NCBI RefSeq assembly: GCF_010499245.1
Contig: NZ_JAAGOW010000005.1
Location: 62,001-126,000, forward strand
DNA: 64,000 nt
Source of the DNA: Variovorax sp. WS11
GTDB taxonomy: Bacteria > Pseudomonadota > Gammaproteobacteria > Burkholderiales > Burkholderiaceae_C
Direction of reading: 5' to 3'
Shown piece by piece: positions 1 to 8,658 of this stretch (position 1 is its first letter; each line of letters starts with the position of its first letter). The position numbers were made by a program, and so were the translations under genes. Under the pieces are notes generated by a model, which was given only the letters and a program-made list of their open reading frames with translations, was not told where the DNA came from and ran no database searches.

Positions 1-2
1 CG

Positions 3-425
3 CCGCTGAAGCTGTCGGTGACGGCGCCCAAGCAGCAGACCCGATTCGCCCGCGGGGAGTCGATCAACCTCTCCCTCGCACCCTCGCAGGATGCGCATGT
101 CTACTGCTACCTGCAGGACGAGGAGTCCAAGGTCATACGCTTCTTCCCGAACCGATTCGCCCGCGACTCGCGCATCGCTGCGGCCCAGCCGCTCACGCTG
201 CCCGGCGCCATGCGCTTCCAGCTCACGATGAACACGAAGGGCGTGCCCGAGACCATCTCCTGCTTCGCAACGCAGCGCGACGTGATGGCTTCGCTGCCGC
301 AGGCCCTGGTCGGCACCGACTTCGAGCCCTTGCCCGGCGCCACGCTCGAACTGATTCGCGGCGCCTTCGTCAAAGCCAGCGGCGGCACGCTCGCCCAGGA
401 GAACTTCCGTGTCCAAGCCAAATGA
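3..425 (+). CDS. DUF4384 domain protein, 5' end outside window
   Basis: The reading frame is open to the left edge, so only the C-terminal 140 or so residues are present. The visible part has the pattern of a DUF4384 domain: a run of the type LKLSV-x-RGE-x-I-x-LSLAPSQDAHVYCYL, followed by a segment about pressing values into an outer-surface protein (VIRFFPNRF, then an LP-containing strand). DUF4384 domains are known from envelope proteins and often sit beside caspase-like peptidases and T6SS genes, and both occur just downstream here. A GTG at 18 could be read as a start but gives an incomplete domain. The function is unknown; a periplasmic or surface role is inferred from the domain. Confidence 0.72.
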   Translation, partial: PLKLSVTAPKQQTRFARGESINLSLAPSQDAHVYCYLQDEESKVIRFFPNRFARDSRIAAAQPLTLPGAMRFQLTMNTKGVPETISCFATQRDVMASLPQALVGTDFEPLPGATLELIRGAFVKASGGTLAQENFRVQAK

Positions 426-843
426 ATCCCTTCCTGGCCGTGCGAAATGGCTCGGCATCCGCCTGGCCGCCGTGAGCGGGGTCGCCCTGGCCGCCGTGGT
501 CGGTCTCCTGCAACTGCCCTTCGGGGCGAGTGCCGGCGTCGCGACCGCCACCGCTGCCACCGAGGATCGCGTAGTGACCGCTCTCCCGCCGGCGCCCCCG
601 CCCCCGGCCTCGACGCCGGTACCGAGGCAGAAGGGACAGGGCACCTATCGGCTGCGCTGCTGGCAGTACGGCCGCCTGCTGTTCGACGAGGGGCCGGTCA
701 CCCTGGGCCCCGAGGCACGGCAGGGCGCGAAGCTGGTGGCGACCGATCGCAACGGCGGCTCGATGATCGTCACCGACTCCGGCTGGACCACCTGCCAGGC
801 GCGGCCCTTCCCCCCGGAGCCCAACCTCGCGCTGCCGCGCTGA
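409..843 (+). CDS. Small single-pass membrane or secreted protein, unknown function
   Basis: This 144-residue protein starts at GTG 409, seven bases after AGGAG (397-401), and overlaps the end of the DUF4384 gene by 17 bp. Residues 18-45 form a hydrophobic stretch that could be a signal anchor. An alanine/proline linker follows (PPAPPPPAS), then a C-terminal domain of about 70 residues with two cysteines (in RLRCWQYG and TTCQARPF) that could form a disulfide in the periplasm. I recognise no family. The overlap suggests co-translation with the DUF4384 gene, so it is probably an envelope partner in the same cluster. Confidence 0.6.
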   Translation: MSKPNESLPGRAKWLGIRLAAVSGVALAAVVGLLQLPFGASAGVATATAATEDRVVTALPPAPPPPASTPVPRQKGQGTYRLRCWQYGRLLFDEGPVTLGPEARQGAKLVATDRNGGSMIVTDSGWTTCQARPFPPEPNLALPR

Positions 844-876
844 GGCCAGCGTCCGCCGCACCCAGGGAGCTGCACC

Positions 877-1611
877 ATGAACTGGTTCACCCGTGTGTTC
901 CCGGCACAGGGCTCGATCCGGGCCGCCGCCCTGGCCGCCGGATCGGCCGCGGTACTTGCCGCGGCTACCGCCGGGCCGGCCCAGGCAGCCACCGAGACCC
1001 GCAGCGTCGCCGACTTCGACCAGGTCGTGTTCGCCGTCGCCGGCGAAGTCAGCATCGAACAGGGCGCCAGCGAGACGCTGACGTTGGAAGCCGAGCCCGC
1101 CGTGCTGCGCAAGATCACGACCGAGATCCGCGACCGGCGCCTGCTCATCGGCCTGTCGCCCGGCCGGATCGAGACCCAGCAGCCGATCCGGATGAAGATC
1201 GGCGTGCGGACGCTGCGCGCCTTCGAGTCGCGCACGGCCGGCGCGATCAGCATCGGACCGCTGCGCAGCGACGCGCTCGCGCTGGTGCTGGCGGGCGGCG
1301 GCTCGATCCGCCTCGATCGCCTGGACAACGCGCGCAGCCTCGACGTGCGCATCACCGGCGCCGGCGATGTCGCCGTCGGGGGCGGCAAGGTGACGGCCCA
1401 GCAACTGGCCATCACCGGCACGGGCAGCTACACCGCGCCCAAGCTCGCCAGCGAGCGCGCCGAGGTCGCGATCGACGGCAACGGCGAGGTGCGCCTGGCC
1501 GCCAGCAGCACGCTGGCCGTGCGCATCGGGGGCGTGGGCCACGTGCGCTACCACGGCGACCCGGCCGTGACGCGCTCCATCCGCGGCATCGGCACGATCG
1601 AGAAAGATTGA
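877..1611 (+). CDS. GIN domain (DUF2807) exported protein
   Basis: The 244-residue product starts with a signal peptide (a hydrophobic Ala-rich run ending AQAA, about residue 37). It then has the repetitive beta-strand pattern of the putative autotransporter-adhesin head GIN domain: alternating strands such as VADFDQVVFAVAGEVSIEQG, LRAFESRTAGAISI, SLDVRITGAGDVAVGG and LAITGTGSYTAPKL. The family forms a right-handed beta-solenoid, and its biochemical role is not established. GGGAG-like bases precede the ATG. It is the third gene of a plus-strand series reaching tagF, so it may be an envelope accessory of the secretion locus; that link is inferred from position only. Confidence 0.75.
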   Translation: MNWFTRVFPAQGSIRAAALAAGSAAVLAAATAGPAQAATETRSVADFDQVVFAVAGEVSIEQGASETLTLEAEPAVLRKITTEIRDRRLLIGLSPGRIETQQPIRMKIGVRTLRAFESRTAGAISIGPLRSDALALVLAGGGSIRLDRLDNARSLDVRITGAGDVAVGGGKVTAQQLAITGTGSYTAPKLASERAEVAIDGNGEVRLAASSTLAVRIGGVGHVRYHGDPAVTRSIRGIGTIEKD

Positions 1612-1678
1612 ACCGCGCAGGCGGCGCGCGCAACCCATGGGCATCGAGAAATTCAACGCCACGCCCAAGGAGCCCGAA

Positions 1679-2299
1679 ATGACCCGCTACCTCAGCACCC
1701 TCGCCCTCGCCCTCGCCGCCGCCTTCCTCGCCCCCCAGGTGAAGGCCGAGAAGGTGATCATGTATCGTGAAGGCCAGCTCGTGAGCCCGCACGACGTGGC
1801 GGCCGTGCTCGGCAACGGCACACGTTCGATCCGCCTGCTCGACGATGCGCCCGCAGCGGCGACCCCGACCAAGTACGTCGCGGCGGCGGCGGTCGCCCTG
1901 GCGAAGACCTCGGCGCGTCCCCCGGCCCGTGCGCCTGCCGCGCCCGACGACGCGAACGGCGACGCCTCCGCGCTGTCGCTGCCGGTGCGCTTTGCCTTCG
2001 ACTCCGCCGAAATCGTTCCGGCCGCACGGACCCAGCTCGACGCATTGGCCGAAGGCATCAAGCTGCTGGCGCCGAACAGCATCGTCACGGTCGAAGGCCA
2101 CACCGATGCCGTCGGCACCGATGCCTACAACCTCGATCTGTCGCGCAACCGCGCCCGCGCCGTGCGCGACTACCTGGTGCAGCGCCACGGCATCGACGCC
2201 GCGCGCCTGAAGACGGTCGGCTACGGCGAAGCCCGGCTGGTCGAGCCCGCCGATCCCAGCGCTGCCGTGAACCGCCGCGTGCAGTTCCGCGGCAGCTGA
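1679..2299 (+). CDS. OmpA-family peptidoglycan-binding protein
   Basis: The start is placed at ATG 1679 because AAGGAG (1667-1672) lies six bases before it and a clean signal peptide follows (MTRYLSTLALALAAAFLAPQ, cut after VKA). An in-frame ATG at 1637 would add 14 residues without a signal. The C-terminal 110 residues are an OmpA domain: VRFAFDSAEIVPAA, then VEGHTDAVGTDAYN and LSRNRARAVRDYL, ending with a YGE motif and NRRVQF. These carry the usual Asp and Arg that bind diaminopimelate in peptidoglycan. The middle is a low-complexity Ala/Pro linker. It is probably periplasmic, tethering something to the cell wall, and may contribute the wall anchor of the T6SS next door. Confidence 0.85.
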   Translation: MTRYLSTLALALAAAFLAPQVKAEKVIMYREGQLVSPHDVAAVLGNGTRSIRLLDDAPAAATPTKYVAAAAVALAKTSARPPARAPAAPDDANGDASALSLPVRFAFDSAEIVPAARTQLDALAEGIKLLAPNSIVTVEGHTDAVGTDAYNLDLSRNRARAVRDYLVQRHGIDAARLKTVGYGEARLVEPADPSAAVNRRVQFRGS

Positions 2300-2412
2300 A
2301 CGGGCTGCCGCGCACTCCTCTTGTGCCGCCGCTGCGCAGCGCCGAGAATGGGACGCGACAGGCTCCCTCTCCCAGCGGGAGAAGGAGCAATACCTGAGGG
2401 GGCAAGACCAGC

Positions 2413-3636
2413 ATGAGACTTCTCGAAGTCCAGGCATTCGGTGAAGTGAGTCGCCGCCGCCTGCTCCCCTTCCTCGGCCTCATGCCTGTTCTGTGGAGCG
2501 GGCTCTGCCACGCCCAGCCCCAGCCCAAGGTCGAGGCCTCCAGGCAACGCCGGATCGCACTCGTGATCGGCAACGGCCGATACCCCGAGATTCCGCTGAA
2601 CAACCCCGAGCACGACGCCCGCCTGGTCGCGCAGACCCTGCGTTCGCTGGGCTTCGAGGTGGGCGAGTACCTCAACCTCAATGCCCGCGACTTCAAGCGC
2701 GTGCTGCGGGAGTTCGCGCGCCGCATGGACGACGACCAGGCCGCCTCGGTCTTCTACTATGCCGGCCACGGCGTCCAGATCGGCGGGCGCAACTACCTGC
2801 TGCCCGTCGACATCGCGCTGCGCGACGAGGCCGAGGTGCGCGACGAGGCCATCGACCTGCAGGAGGCGCTGCTCGCGCACGTCGACCGGGTGCGTCCACG
2901 CGCCCGCATCTTCATCATCGACGCCTGCCGCAACGACCCCTTCGCGGCGCGCGGGCGCTCGCGCAACGCCAACGGCCTGGCCGAGATGGCGGCGCCGGGT
3001 GCGCTCATTGCCTTCTCCGCAGCGCCCGGCGGGGTCGCCGAGGACGGTCCGATCGGCGGCAACAGCGTCTACACGAAGTACCTTGCCGCCGAGCTGCGCT
3101 CCGTGGGCGTCGAAGTCGAGGACATGATGAAGGCGGTGCGCGTCAAGGTGCTGCGCGACACCGCCCAGCGCCAGATCCCCTGGGTCAATACCTCGATGGT
3201 CGTGAACTTCATGTTCAACCCCGGTGCGGCGCCGGCACTGGCCGGCGCCAAGCGCAATCTGCAGCTGCTCGTGCAGGCGCAGCGCAGCCTGAACACCGAT
3301 GCCCGCAACGCCTCGGCCTCGCTGGCGCTGCGGGTCTATGTGCTGCGCGATGCGAGCGGATTCGAGAAGGCGAGCTTCGACAGCCTCTACGACGACGACG
3401 AGGCCACCCTCGGCTCGAACGTGCTCGTGCGCGAGAGCCTGCACCTGCGCCCCGGCGAGGCGCGCGAGCTGGCCCTGGAGCTGAGCGGCGATGCGCGTGC
3501 CCTCGCCGTGTTCGGCGCGTTCCGGGAGATCGAGCGCTCGCAGTGGCGTGCCATCCTGCCCTTGCCCGTCGGGACGCTGGCGCGCGTGCGCGTCGACGCG
3601 CAGGCGCGCCAGCTGCAGCTGGGGTGGGCCAAGTGA
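2413..3636 (+). CDS. Caspase-like (C14) peptidase of a T6SS locus
   Basis: This is a 407-residue protein with an N-terminal hydrophobic segment that may be a signal sequence. The caspase fold covers about residues 45-265: the RIALVIGNGRY start strand, the catalytic His119 in YYAGHG and the catalytic Cys172 in IDACRNDPF. Both catalytic residues are present, so it is likely active, probably after a basic residue as in bacterial orthocaspases. The C-terminal 130 residues are a separate beta-rich domain. Its stop codon overlaps the GTG start of tssL (GTGA at 3633-3636), so the two are translationally coupled. This ties the peptidase to the secretion membrane complex, although caspase-like proteins are not core T6SS parts. 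Its substrate is unknown. Confidence 0.85.
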   Translation: MRLLEVQAFGEVSRRRLLPFLGLMPVLWSGLCHAQPQPKVEASRQRRIALVIGNGRYPEIPLNNPEHDARLVAQTLRSLGFEVGEYLNLNARDFKRVLREFARRMDDDQAASVFYYAGHGVQIGGRNYLLPVDIALRDEAEVRDEAIDLQEALLAHVDRVRPRARIFIIDACRNDPFAARGRSRNANGLAEMAAPGALIAFSAAPGGVAEDGPIGGNSVYTKYLAAELRSVGVEVEDMMKAVRVKVLRDTAQRQIPWVNTSMVVNFMFNPGAAPALAGAKRNLQLLVQAQRSLNTDARNASASLALRVYVLRDASGFEKASFDSLYDDDEATLGSNVLVRESLHLRPGEARELALELSGDARALAVFGAFREIERSQWRAILPLPVGTLARVRVDAQARQLQLGWAK

Positions 3637-4757
3637 AGCGGCCCGTCGCCGCCCCCGCAGCGCCGGCTTCCGGCCAGGCGGAGAGCGTCGACGAGCCGGC
3701 CGCCGCGCGGGCGCTGCGCGCCCAGGCGCTCCCCTTGATCGCCTTGATGGCCGGCTTGCGGGACGCGACGCCCGCCGACCCGGCCGCGCTGCGCCGCACG
3801 CTGGCTGCAGCCGTGAATCGCTTCGAAGCGGATGCACGTGCGGCGGGCGTCGACGAGCCCACCGTCGCCGCCGCGAGCTACGTGCTGTGTGCCTGGGGCG
3901 ACGAGCAATTCGAGGCGGCGCCCTGGGGTGCGCAGGGCGCCGGACTGCTGCAGCACTTTCACGGCGAGGCCAACGGCGGCGACAAGCTGCTGCGCCTGCT
4001 GGCGCGGCTGGCCGAGAAGCCGCGCGAGCACCGCGCACTGCTCGAGCTCTTCCACACCTGCCTGAGCCTCGGGCTGCGCGCGCGCAGGGTGCTCGACAAC
4101 CGCGACCACGAGAACCTGCGCTCGCGCGTGCATCTCGCGCTGCAGCAGGCGGCGCCGGCGCCGGCATTGGTGGCCCCCTGGCACTGCGCGGCGGCGGCCG
4201 CAAGCCCGCCGCGGGCGCCGCGCGTCGCCTTGCCCGCGGTCCTGCTGCTGGGCGTGCTGGCCCTGGGCATCTACAGCGCCAGCCAGCTGCAATTGGCGGC
4301 GCGGGTCGACGGCGTGCTGGCCTCCTTGCAGAAGCTCGTGCCGGCCGGCACCGCCACGGCCGTGGCCGCGGCGGGCACACCGGCGCCGCCACGGCTCGCC
4401 TCGAACCTGCGCGAGGACATCGACGCCGGCCGCCTGACGGTGCGCGACGAGGCGCTGCGCAGCGTGGTCGTCATCGGCGCCGACGCACTGGGCGACGCCG
4501 CCGCCCCTCTGAAGCGCGTCGGCGCCGCGCTGGCCAGGCAGCCGGGCAAGGTGCTCGTCGTCGGCTACACCGACGGCAGCGATCCCCCGACGGCCCGAAC
4601 GCCCTCGGCCTGGCACCAGGCGATGGAATGGGCGCGCGGCACCGCCGACCTCCTGCGGCCCCAGCTCGGCGATGCGCGCCTCGCGGTCGAGGCCCGCGTC
4701 GACGCCACGGGCGGCAAGCCGCTGCGCCGGGTCGAGATCGTCCTGTTCCCGGAATGA
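3633..4757 (+). CDS. tssL: T6SS membrane-complex protein TssL (DotU) with degenerate C-terminal domain
   Basis: The start is GTG 3633 inside the caspase stop, giving 374 residues. The DotU domain occupies about residues 30-175 with its hallmark patterns SYVLCAWGDEQF, PWG, LLQHFHGEANGGDKLLRLL and HTCLSLGLRARRV. One membrane helix follows (VALPAVLLLGVLALGIYSA). The C-terminal 120 residues resemble an OmpA/MotB domain, but the wall-binding GHTD-type motif reads GYTDGSD and the conserved NxxxSxxRA stretch is altered, so wall binding may be lost. TssL, TssM and TssJ build the T6SS envelope channel. The ATG of tssM overlaps the stop (ATGA, 4754-4757). Confidence 0.9.
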   Translation: MKRPVAAPAAPASGQAESVDEPAAARALRAQALPLIALMAGLRDATPADPAALRRTLAAAVNRFEADARAAGVDEPTVAAASYVLCAWGDEQFEAAPWGAQGAGLLQHFHGEANGGDKLLRLLARLAEKPREHRALLELFHTCLSLGLRARRVLDNRDHENLRSRVHLALQQAAPAPALVAPWHCAAAAASPPRAPRVALPAVLLLGVLALGIYSASQLQLAARVDGVLASLQKLVPAGTATAVAAAGTPAPPRLASNLREDIDAGRLTVRDEALRSVVVIGADALGDAAAPLKRVGAALARQPGKVLVVGYTDGSDPPTARTPSAWHQAMEWARGTADLLRPQLGDARLAVEARVDATGGKPLRRVEIVLFPE

Positions 4758-7700
4758 AGGCGCCGACCCGCTTCGCGCAAGGTGCCGTGAACCTCGGCGC
4801 GGCAGGCGCCCTGCTGTGGTTCGCGGCGCCGCTCCTCGCCTTCGGCTCCTGGCATCCCTTCGACGACGTGCGCGCCCGCCTCGCCTTGCTGGTGCTGGTC
4901 GCGCTGTTGCTGCTCGGACTGCGCGGGTTGCGGCTGCTGCTGGCCCGGCGGCGCAACGAGCGCCTGCTGAAGAGCCTCGAGTCCGGCGATGCCGGCCCCG
5001 AGCTGAGCCAGCGTTTCCGCCAGGCGCTCGCGATGCTGCGGCAAGGCATCGAGGCGAAGGGCGCGCGGCGCTGGTGGCAGGGCCGGCGGCAGCTGCAGCA
5101 GCTGCCCTGGTACCTGATCATCGGTGCGCCCGGGGGCGGCAAGACCACGGCGCTGCTGCATTCGGGCCTGCGCTTTCCGCTCGCCGAAAAGCTCGGGCGC
5201 GACCCGCTCGCGGGCGCCGGCGGCACGCGCCACTGCGACTGGTGGTTCAGCCAGGACGCCGTGTTCATCGACACGGCGGGCCGCTACACCACGCAGGACA
5301 GCGACGCATCGGCCGACGCCCGGGAATGGCAGCAGTTCCTCGCGCTGCTGCGCCGGCACCGGCCGGTGCAGCCGATCAACGGCGTGCTCGTCAGCGTCAG
5401 CGTGCCCGACCTGCTGCAGGGCGGCGCGGAACTCGCGCGGCAGGCGGCCGCGGTCGCGGCGCGGCTGGACGAACTGCGCCGCGAGCTCGATCTCGCCTTT
5501 CCGGTCTATCTGCTGGTGACCAAGGCCGACCTGCTGGCCGGCTTCGTCGAAACCTTCGGCGACCTCGACGCCGCGCAGCGCGAGCAGCTCTGGGGCCTGG
5601 TGTTCGATCCCGATGCAGGCGGCATCCCGGCCGATCTTGGCCCGCGCCTGGCCGAGCTCGCGCAGCGCCTGGCGCAGCGCAGCCCCGAGCTGCTGCAGCG
5701 TGAGCACACGCCGCAGCGCCGCCTGCCGCTCTACGCCTTCACGGCCCAGTTCGAAGCCCTGCTCGCACCCCTCGAGGGCTTCGTGCGCAAGGCCTTCGCC
5801 GGCATTGCCGCCGAACCGGCGCAGCGCCTGCGGTCGATCGCGCTGACCAGCGGCACCCAGGAGGGCAATCCGATCGACCGCGTGATCGGCGAGCTCGCGC
5901 GCAGCCACGGCCTGGCGCTGAAGCCGCTGGCGCGGCCCGATGCCGGCGGCAAGTCCTTCTTTTTGAGTTCGCTGCTCAAGCAGCTGGTGATCGCCGAAGC
6001 GCCGCTTGCAGGCCAGCGGCTGCAGCGGCTGCGCACGCGCCGGCGAGCCGTCATGGCCGGCGCCGGCCTGGCCGGGGCCGCGCTGCTCGCCGCCTCCGCC
6101 CTGTGGTGGCAGAGCTACCGCCGCAACCTCGACTATGTCGACACCGTGCGCACGCGCGTCGAGCAGCTGACTCAACGCATCGGCTCGCTGGAATCGGCCA
6201 AGCTCGAGCAGGTGCTGCCGCTCTATGCGCTGCTGGAGCGCCTGGCCGCGAACGACGGCATCGATCCGAACGAGCCGCCCGCGGGCTTCGGCTTCGGGCT
6301 GTTCCAGGGGCCGCGGCTGGCGCGCTCGGCGGAGCAGGCCTACCGCGAGATGCTCGATCGCAGCCTGGCGCCGCTGCTTGTCGAGCGCCTGCGCCGCGAC
6401 CTGCGCGAGGCCGAGGACAGTGCCACGCGCTACGAGGCACTGCGCGCTTCATTGATGCTCGCCAGCCCGGAGCGCCTGGTCCGCGGCGAGTTGCGGCCCT
6501 GGGCCGAGCAGACGCTGGTGCAGGCAGGCGGCGCCGGCGAACGCGCCGAATGGGCGCGCCATGTCGATGCCCTGCTGGAGCGCAGCGGGCTGCCCGAGGC
6601 GATGCGCTCCGACGATGTCGGGGTGCGCGCGGCGCGCAGCGCGCTCGCGGCGTTGCCGCTGGCGCAGCGCGTGCACGAGCGCCTCCTGCGGCGCGTGGCC
6701 GACCCCGAGCCGCCGCAGGACCTGCCCACACGCCTCGGCGCGGCCGGCCCGCTGATGTTCGCAGCGGCCGGCGCCGGGCCGATGCCGGCGCATTCCAGCG
6801 CGGCCGACTGGCGGCGCAAGCTCTCGCCGGCGCTCGAGACGATGCTCGACGAGCTCGCGAACGAGGCCGACTGGGTGCTCGGCGACAGCGGGGCCGAAGT
6901 GCGGCGCCTGAAGAACGACCGCGCCTGGCGCGATGAGATCGGCACGCAGGTCGGCAAGCGCCATGCCCAGCGCGTGATCGCCGCCTGGTCGCGCCAGCTC
7001 GATGCCCTGGCGCTGGCGCCCGGCAGCGATGCGGAGGGCGCCTCGCGCCAGGCGACGGAGCTCACCGCGCCCGATTCGCCGCTGCGCCGCCTCCTGACGC
7101 GCCTGGCCGACGAGTTCAGCGCGACGGCCCAGGGCGGCAGCACGGCCGAGGCCGCGTTCGACACCGCGCTGCGCGCCCGCTTCGGCGAGCTCGGCGACTA
7201 CGCCGCAGGCGCCGGGCCGCAGGCGCTCGACCGCCTTCACGCCCTGGCCACGGCCCGGCGCGGCGCTGCCGCCAATGCCGAGCTCGACGCGACCTTGCGC
7301 GCCGAGGCGGCCCGCGCGCCGGCCGCGCTGCGCAAGGTCTACACCGGCCTTGGGACCCTGATTCGCTCGCGCGGCGGCGCCAAGCCCGGTTTCGATGCCG
7401 CGCTGGCCGAGCTCGCGCAGACCTGCGGCACCTTGACACGCGATCGCTTCCCCTTCGGCACCGCCGCGTCGCGCGACATGGCGCCCTCCGATTTCGCGCG
7501 CCTGTTCGGGCCCGGTGGCCTGTTCGACGAGTTCCGGCGCAACCAGCTGAGCGAGCGCGTCGACACCTCGGGCCGGCCGTGGAAGGCGCGCAGCGCACCC
7601 GCCGATGCGGGCATGCCGGGCGCCTTCGAGCGGGCGGCCGCGATCGGCGCCCTCTTCTTCCCCGCCGGGGCACCGATGCCCGAGCTCAAGCTGCGGCTCA

Positions 7701-8077
7701 CGCCGCAGCGCATGGATGCCGCGCTGCTGCAGTTCAGCATCGATGTCGATGGCCAGCTGCTGCGCTTCGAGAACGGCCCGCCGCGCCCCAAGGAACTGGT
7801 CTGGCCGGGACCGGCTTCGACGCAGAAAGTGCTGATGCGCATCCTGCCGCCCGGCCCCGCCGGAGTCGGCGCCGAAGTGCATGAAGGCGCATTCGCCTGG
7901 CTGCGCGTGCTGTTGCGCGGCGACTGGAGGGGCGAGCGCGGTGCGCCCGCGCGCCTGGCCTTCGCCGTCGACTCGCGCACCCTCGAGGTCGAGGCGAGCG
8001 CAGCCGGCGCGCCCGAGGCCGACATCTGGACCCTGCGGGAGCTGGCCAGCTTCCGCTGCCCGCAAGGAACATGGTGA
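4754..8077 (+). CDS. tssM: T6SS membrane-complex protein TssM (IcmF)
   Basis: This 1107-residue inner-membrane protein is close to the usual family length. Two membrane helices lie near the start (about residues 15-30 and 40-55). A cytoplasmic P-loop follows, GAPGGGKTT, with Lys130 and Thr131 at the Walker A position, then the switch-like motif FIDTAGRY. A third membrane helix near residue 435-455 leads into the long periplasmic domain that forms the arches of the channel. The start at 4754 is fixed by the ATGA overlap with tssL; the frame is open further upstream but lies over tssL. The gene ends overlapping tagF. TssM works with TssL and TssJ; tssJ is not in this window. Confidence 0.92.
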   Translation: MKAPTRFAQGAVNLGAAGALLWFAAPLLAFGSWHPFDDVRARLALLVLVALLLLGLRGLRLLLARRRNERLLKSLESGDAGPELSQRFRQALAMLRQGIEAKGARRWWQGRRQLQQLPWYLIIGAPGGGKTTALLHSGLRFPLAEKLGRDPLAGAGGTRHCDWWFSQDAVFIDTAGRYTTQDSDASADAREWQQFLALLRRHRPVQPINGVLVSVSVPDLLQGGAELARQAAAVAARLDELRRELDLAFPVYLLVTKADLLAGFVETFGDLDAAQREQLWGLVFDPDAGGIPADLGPRLAELAQRLAQRSPELLQREHTPQRRLPLYAFTAQFEALLAPLEGFVRKAFAGIAAEPAQRLRSIALTSGTQEGNPIDRVIGELARSHGLALKPLARPDAGGKSFFLSSLLKQLVIAEAPLAGQRLQRLRTRRRAVMAGAGLAGAALLAASALWWQSYRRNLDYVDTVRTRVEQLTQRIGSLESAKLEQVLPLYALLERLAANDGIDPNEPPAGFGFGLFQGPRLARSAEQAYREMLDRSLAPLLVERLRRDLREAEDSATRYEALRASLMLASPERLVRGELRPWAEQTLVQAGGAGERAEWARHVDALLERSGLPEAMRSDDVGVRAARSALAALPLAQRVHERLLRRVADPEPPQDLPTRLGAAGPLMFAAAGAGPMPAHSSAADWRRKLSPALETMLDELANEADWVLGDSGAEVRRLKNDRAWRDEIGTQVGKRHAQRVIAAWSRQLDALALAPGSDAEGASRQATELTAPDSPLRRLLTRLADEFSATAQGGSTAEAAFDTALRARFGELGDYAAGAGPQALDRLHALATARRGAAANAELDATLRAEAARAPAALRKVYTGLGTLIRSRGGAKPGFDAALAELAQTCGTLTRDRFPFGTAASRDMAPSDFARLFGPGGLFDEFRRNQLSERVDTSGRPWKARSAPADAGMPGAFERAAAIGALFFPAGAPMPELKLRLTPQRMDAALLQFSIDVDGQLLRFENGPPRPKELVWPGPASTQKVLMRILPPGPAGVGAEVHEGAFAWLRVLLRGDWRGERGAPARLAFAVDSRTLEVEASAAGAPEADIWTLRELASFRCPQGTW

Positions 8078-8658
8078 AGCTGCCCTCGCGTCGCGTGTCC
8101 TGGTACGGCAAGCTCCCCGCGCGCGGAGACTTCGTCGGTAAAGGCCTGCCGCCGCGCTGGCGCAGTGACTGGGACGGCTGGCTGCAACGCGGCCTGGCCC
8201 TCGCCGCCACCACGCTGGACGGCGCCGCGCTGCGCGAACGCCTTCGCGCCTTCGCGCCGTGGCGCTACCTGGCGTTGCCGGCGCCCGGCGAGATCTGGTG
8301 CGGGATCATGGTCGCTTCGCACGACCGCGTGGGGCGTGCCTTTCCGCTGACGCTGGCCGAACGCCTGGCCGTGCCGGCCTCACCGGGCGAGAGCGCTGCA
8401 AGGCTCGCATCGCTGCTGGACGCGGCAACCGAAGGACCTGAAGCGCTGGAGGCGGCGATCGCCGCTCTGCCGCCGCATTCCGCGCAGGACTTCCAGCCCG
8501 CCGAGGCCTGGCCGCCGCAGCCGGCCAGCCTGTGGTGGCCGCTGGCGGCGGCGCAGGATGTGGTGCCCCGGCTGGCGGCCTGGCCGCCGGAGCCGGCGTT
8601 GTTGCTGGAACTGCTGGGTATTCAACCGGCCGTGCACCAGACCGCGAGCGCCGAATAG
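8071..8658 (+). CDS. tagF: T6SS-associated protein TagF
   Basis: The 195-residue protein shows the TagF (DUF2094) signature: WYGKLPARGDFVGKGLP near residue 11-27, then SDWDGWLQ and an IWCGIMVASHDRVGRAFPL segment. TagF is known as a post-translational repressor of T6SS that in Pseudomonas aeruginosa acts together with the threonine-phosphorylation pathway and Fha. That fits the phosphatase, FHA protein and kinase encoded just beyond it. The start ATG lies within the last codons of tssM (7-bp overlap). Its 3' end overlaps the convergent phosphatase gene by 37 bp, so the two transcripts are antisense to each other there. Confidence 0.88.
   Translation: MVKLPSRRVSWYGKLPARGDFVGKGLPPRWRSDWDGWLQRGLALAATTLDGAALRERLRAFAPWRYLALPAPGEIWCGIMVASHDRVGRAFPLTLAERLAVPASPGESAARLASLLDAATEGPEALEAAIAALPPHSAQDFQPAEAWPPQPASLWWPLAAAQDVVPRLAAWPPEPALLLELLGIQPAVHQTASAE

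Noticed and set aside
370..1668. 432-residue frame on the minus strand
   Set aside because: Antisense of the small membrane protein and GIN genes, composition of a GC-rich shadow.
2493..3632. Long frame upstream of tssL (754 residues in total if taken from 2493)
   Set aside because: It runs over the caspase gene in another frame and is Arg/Ala-rich nonsense; only the part from GTG 3633 shows family pattern.
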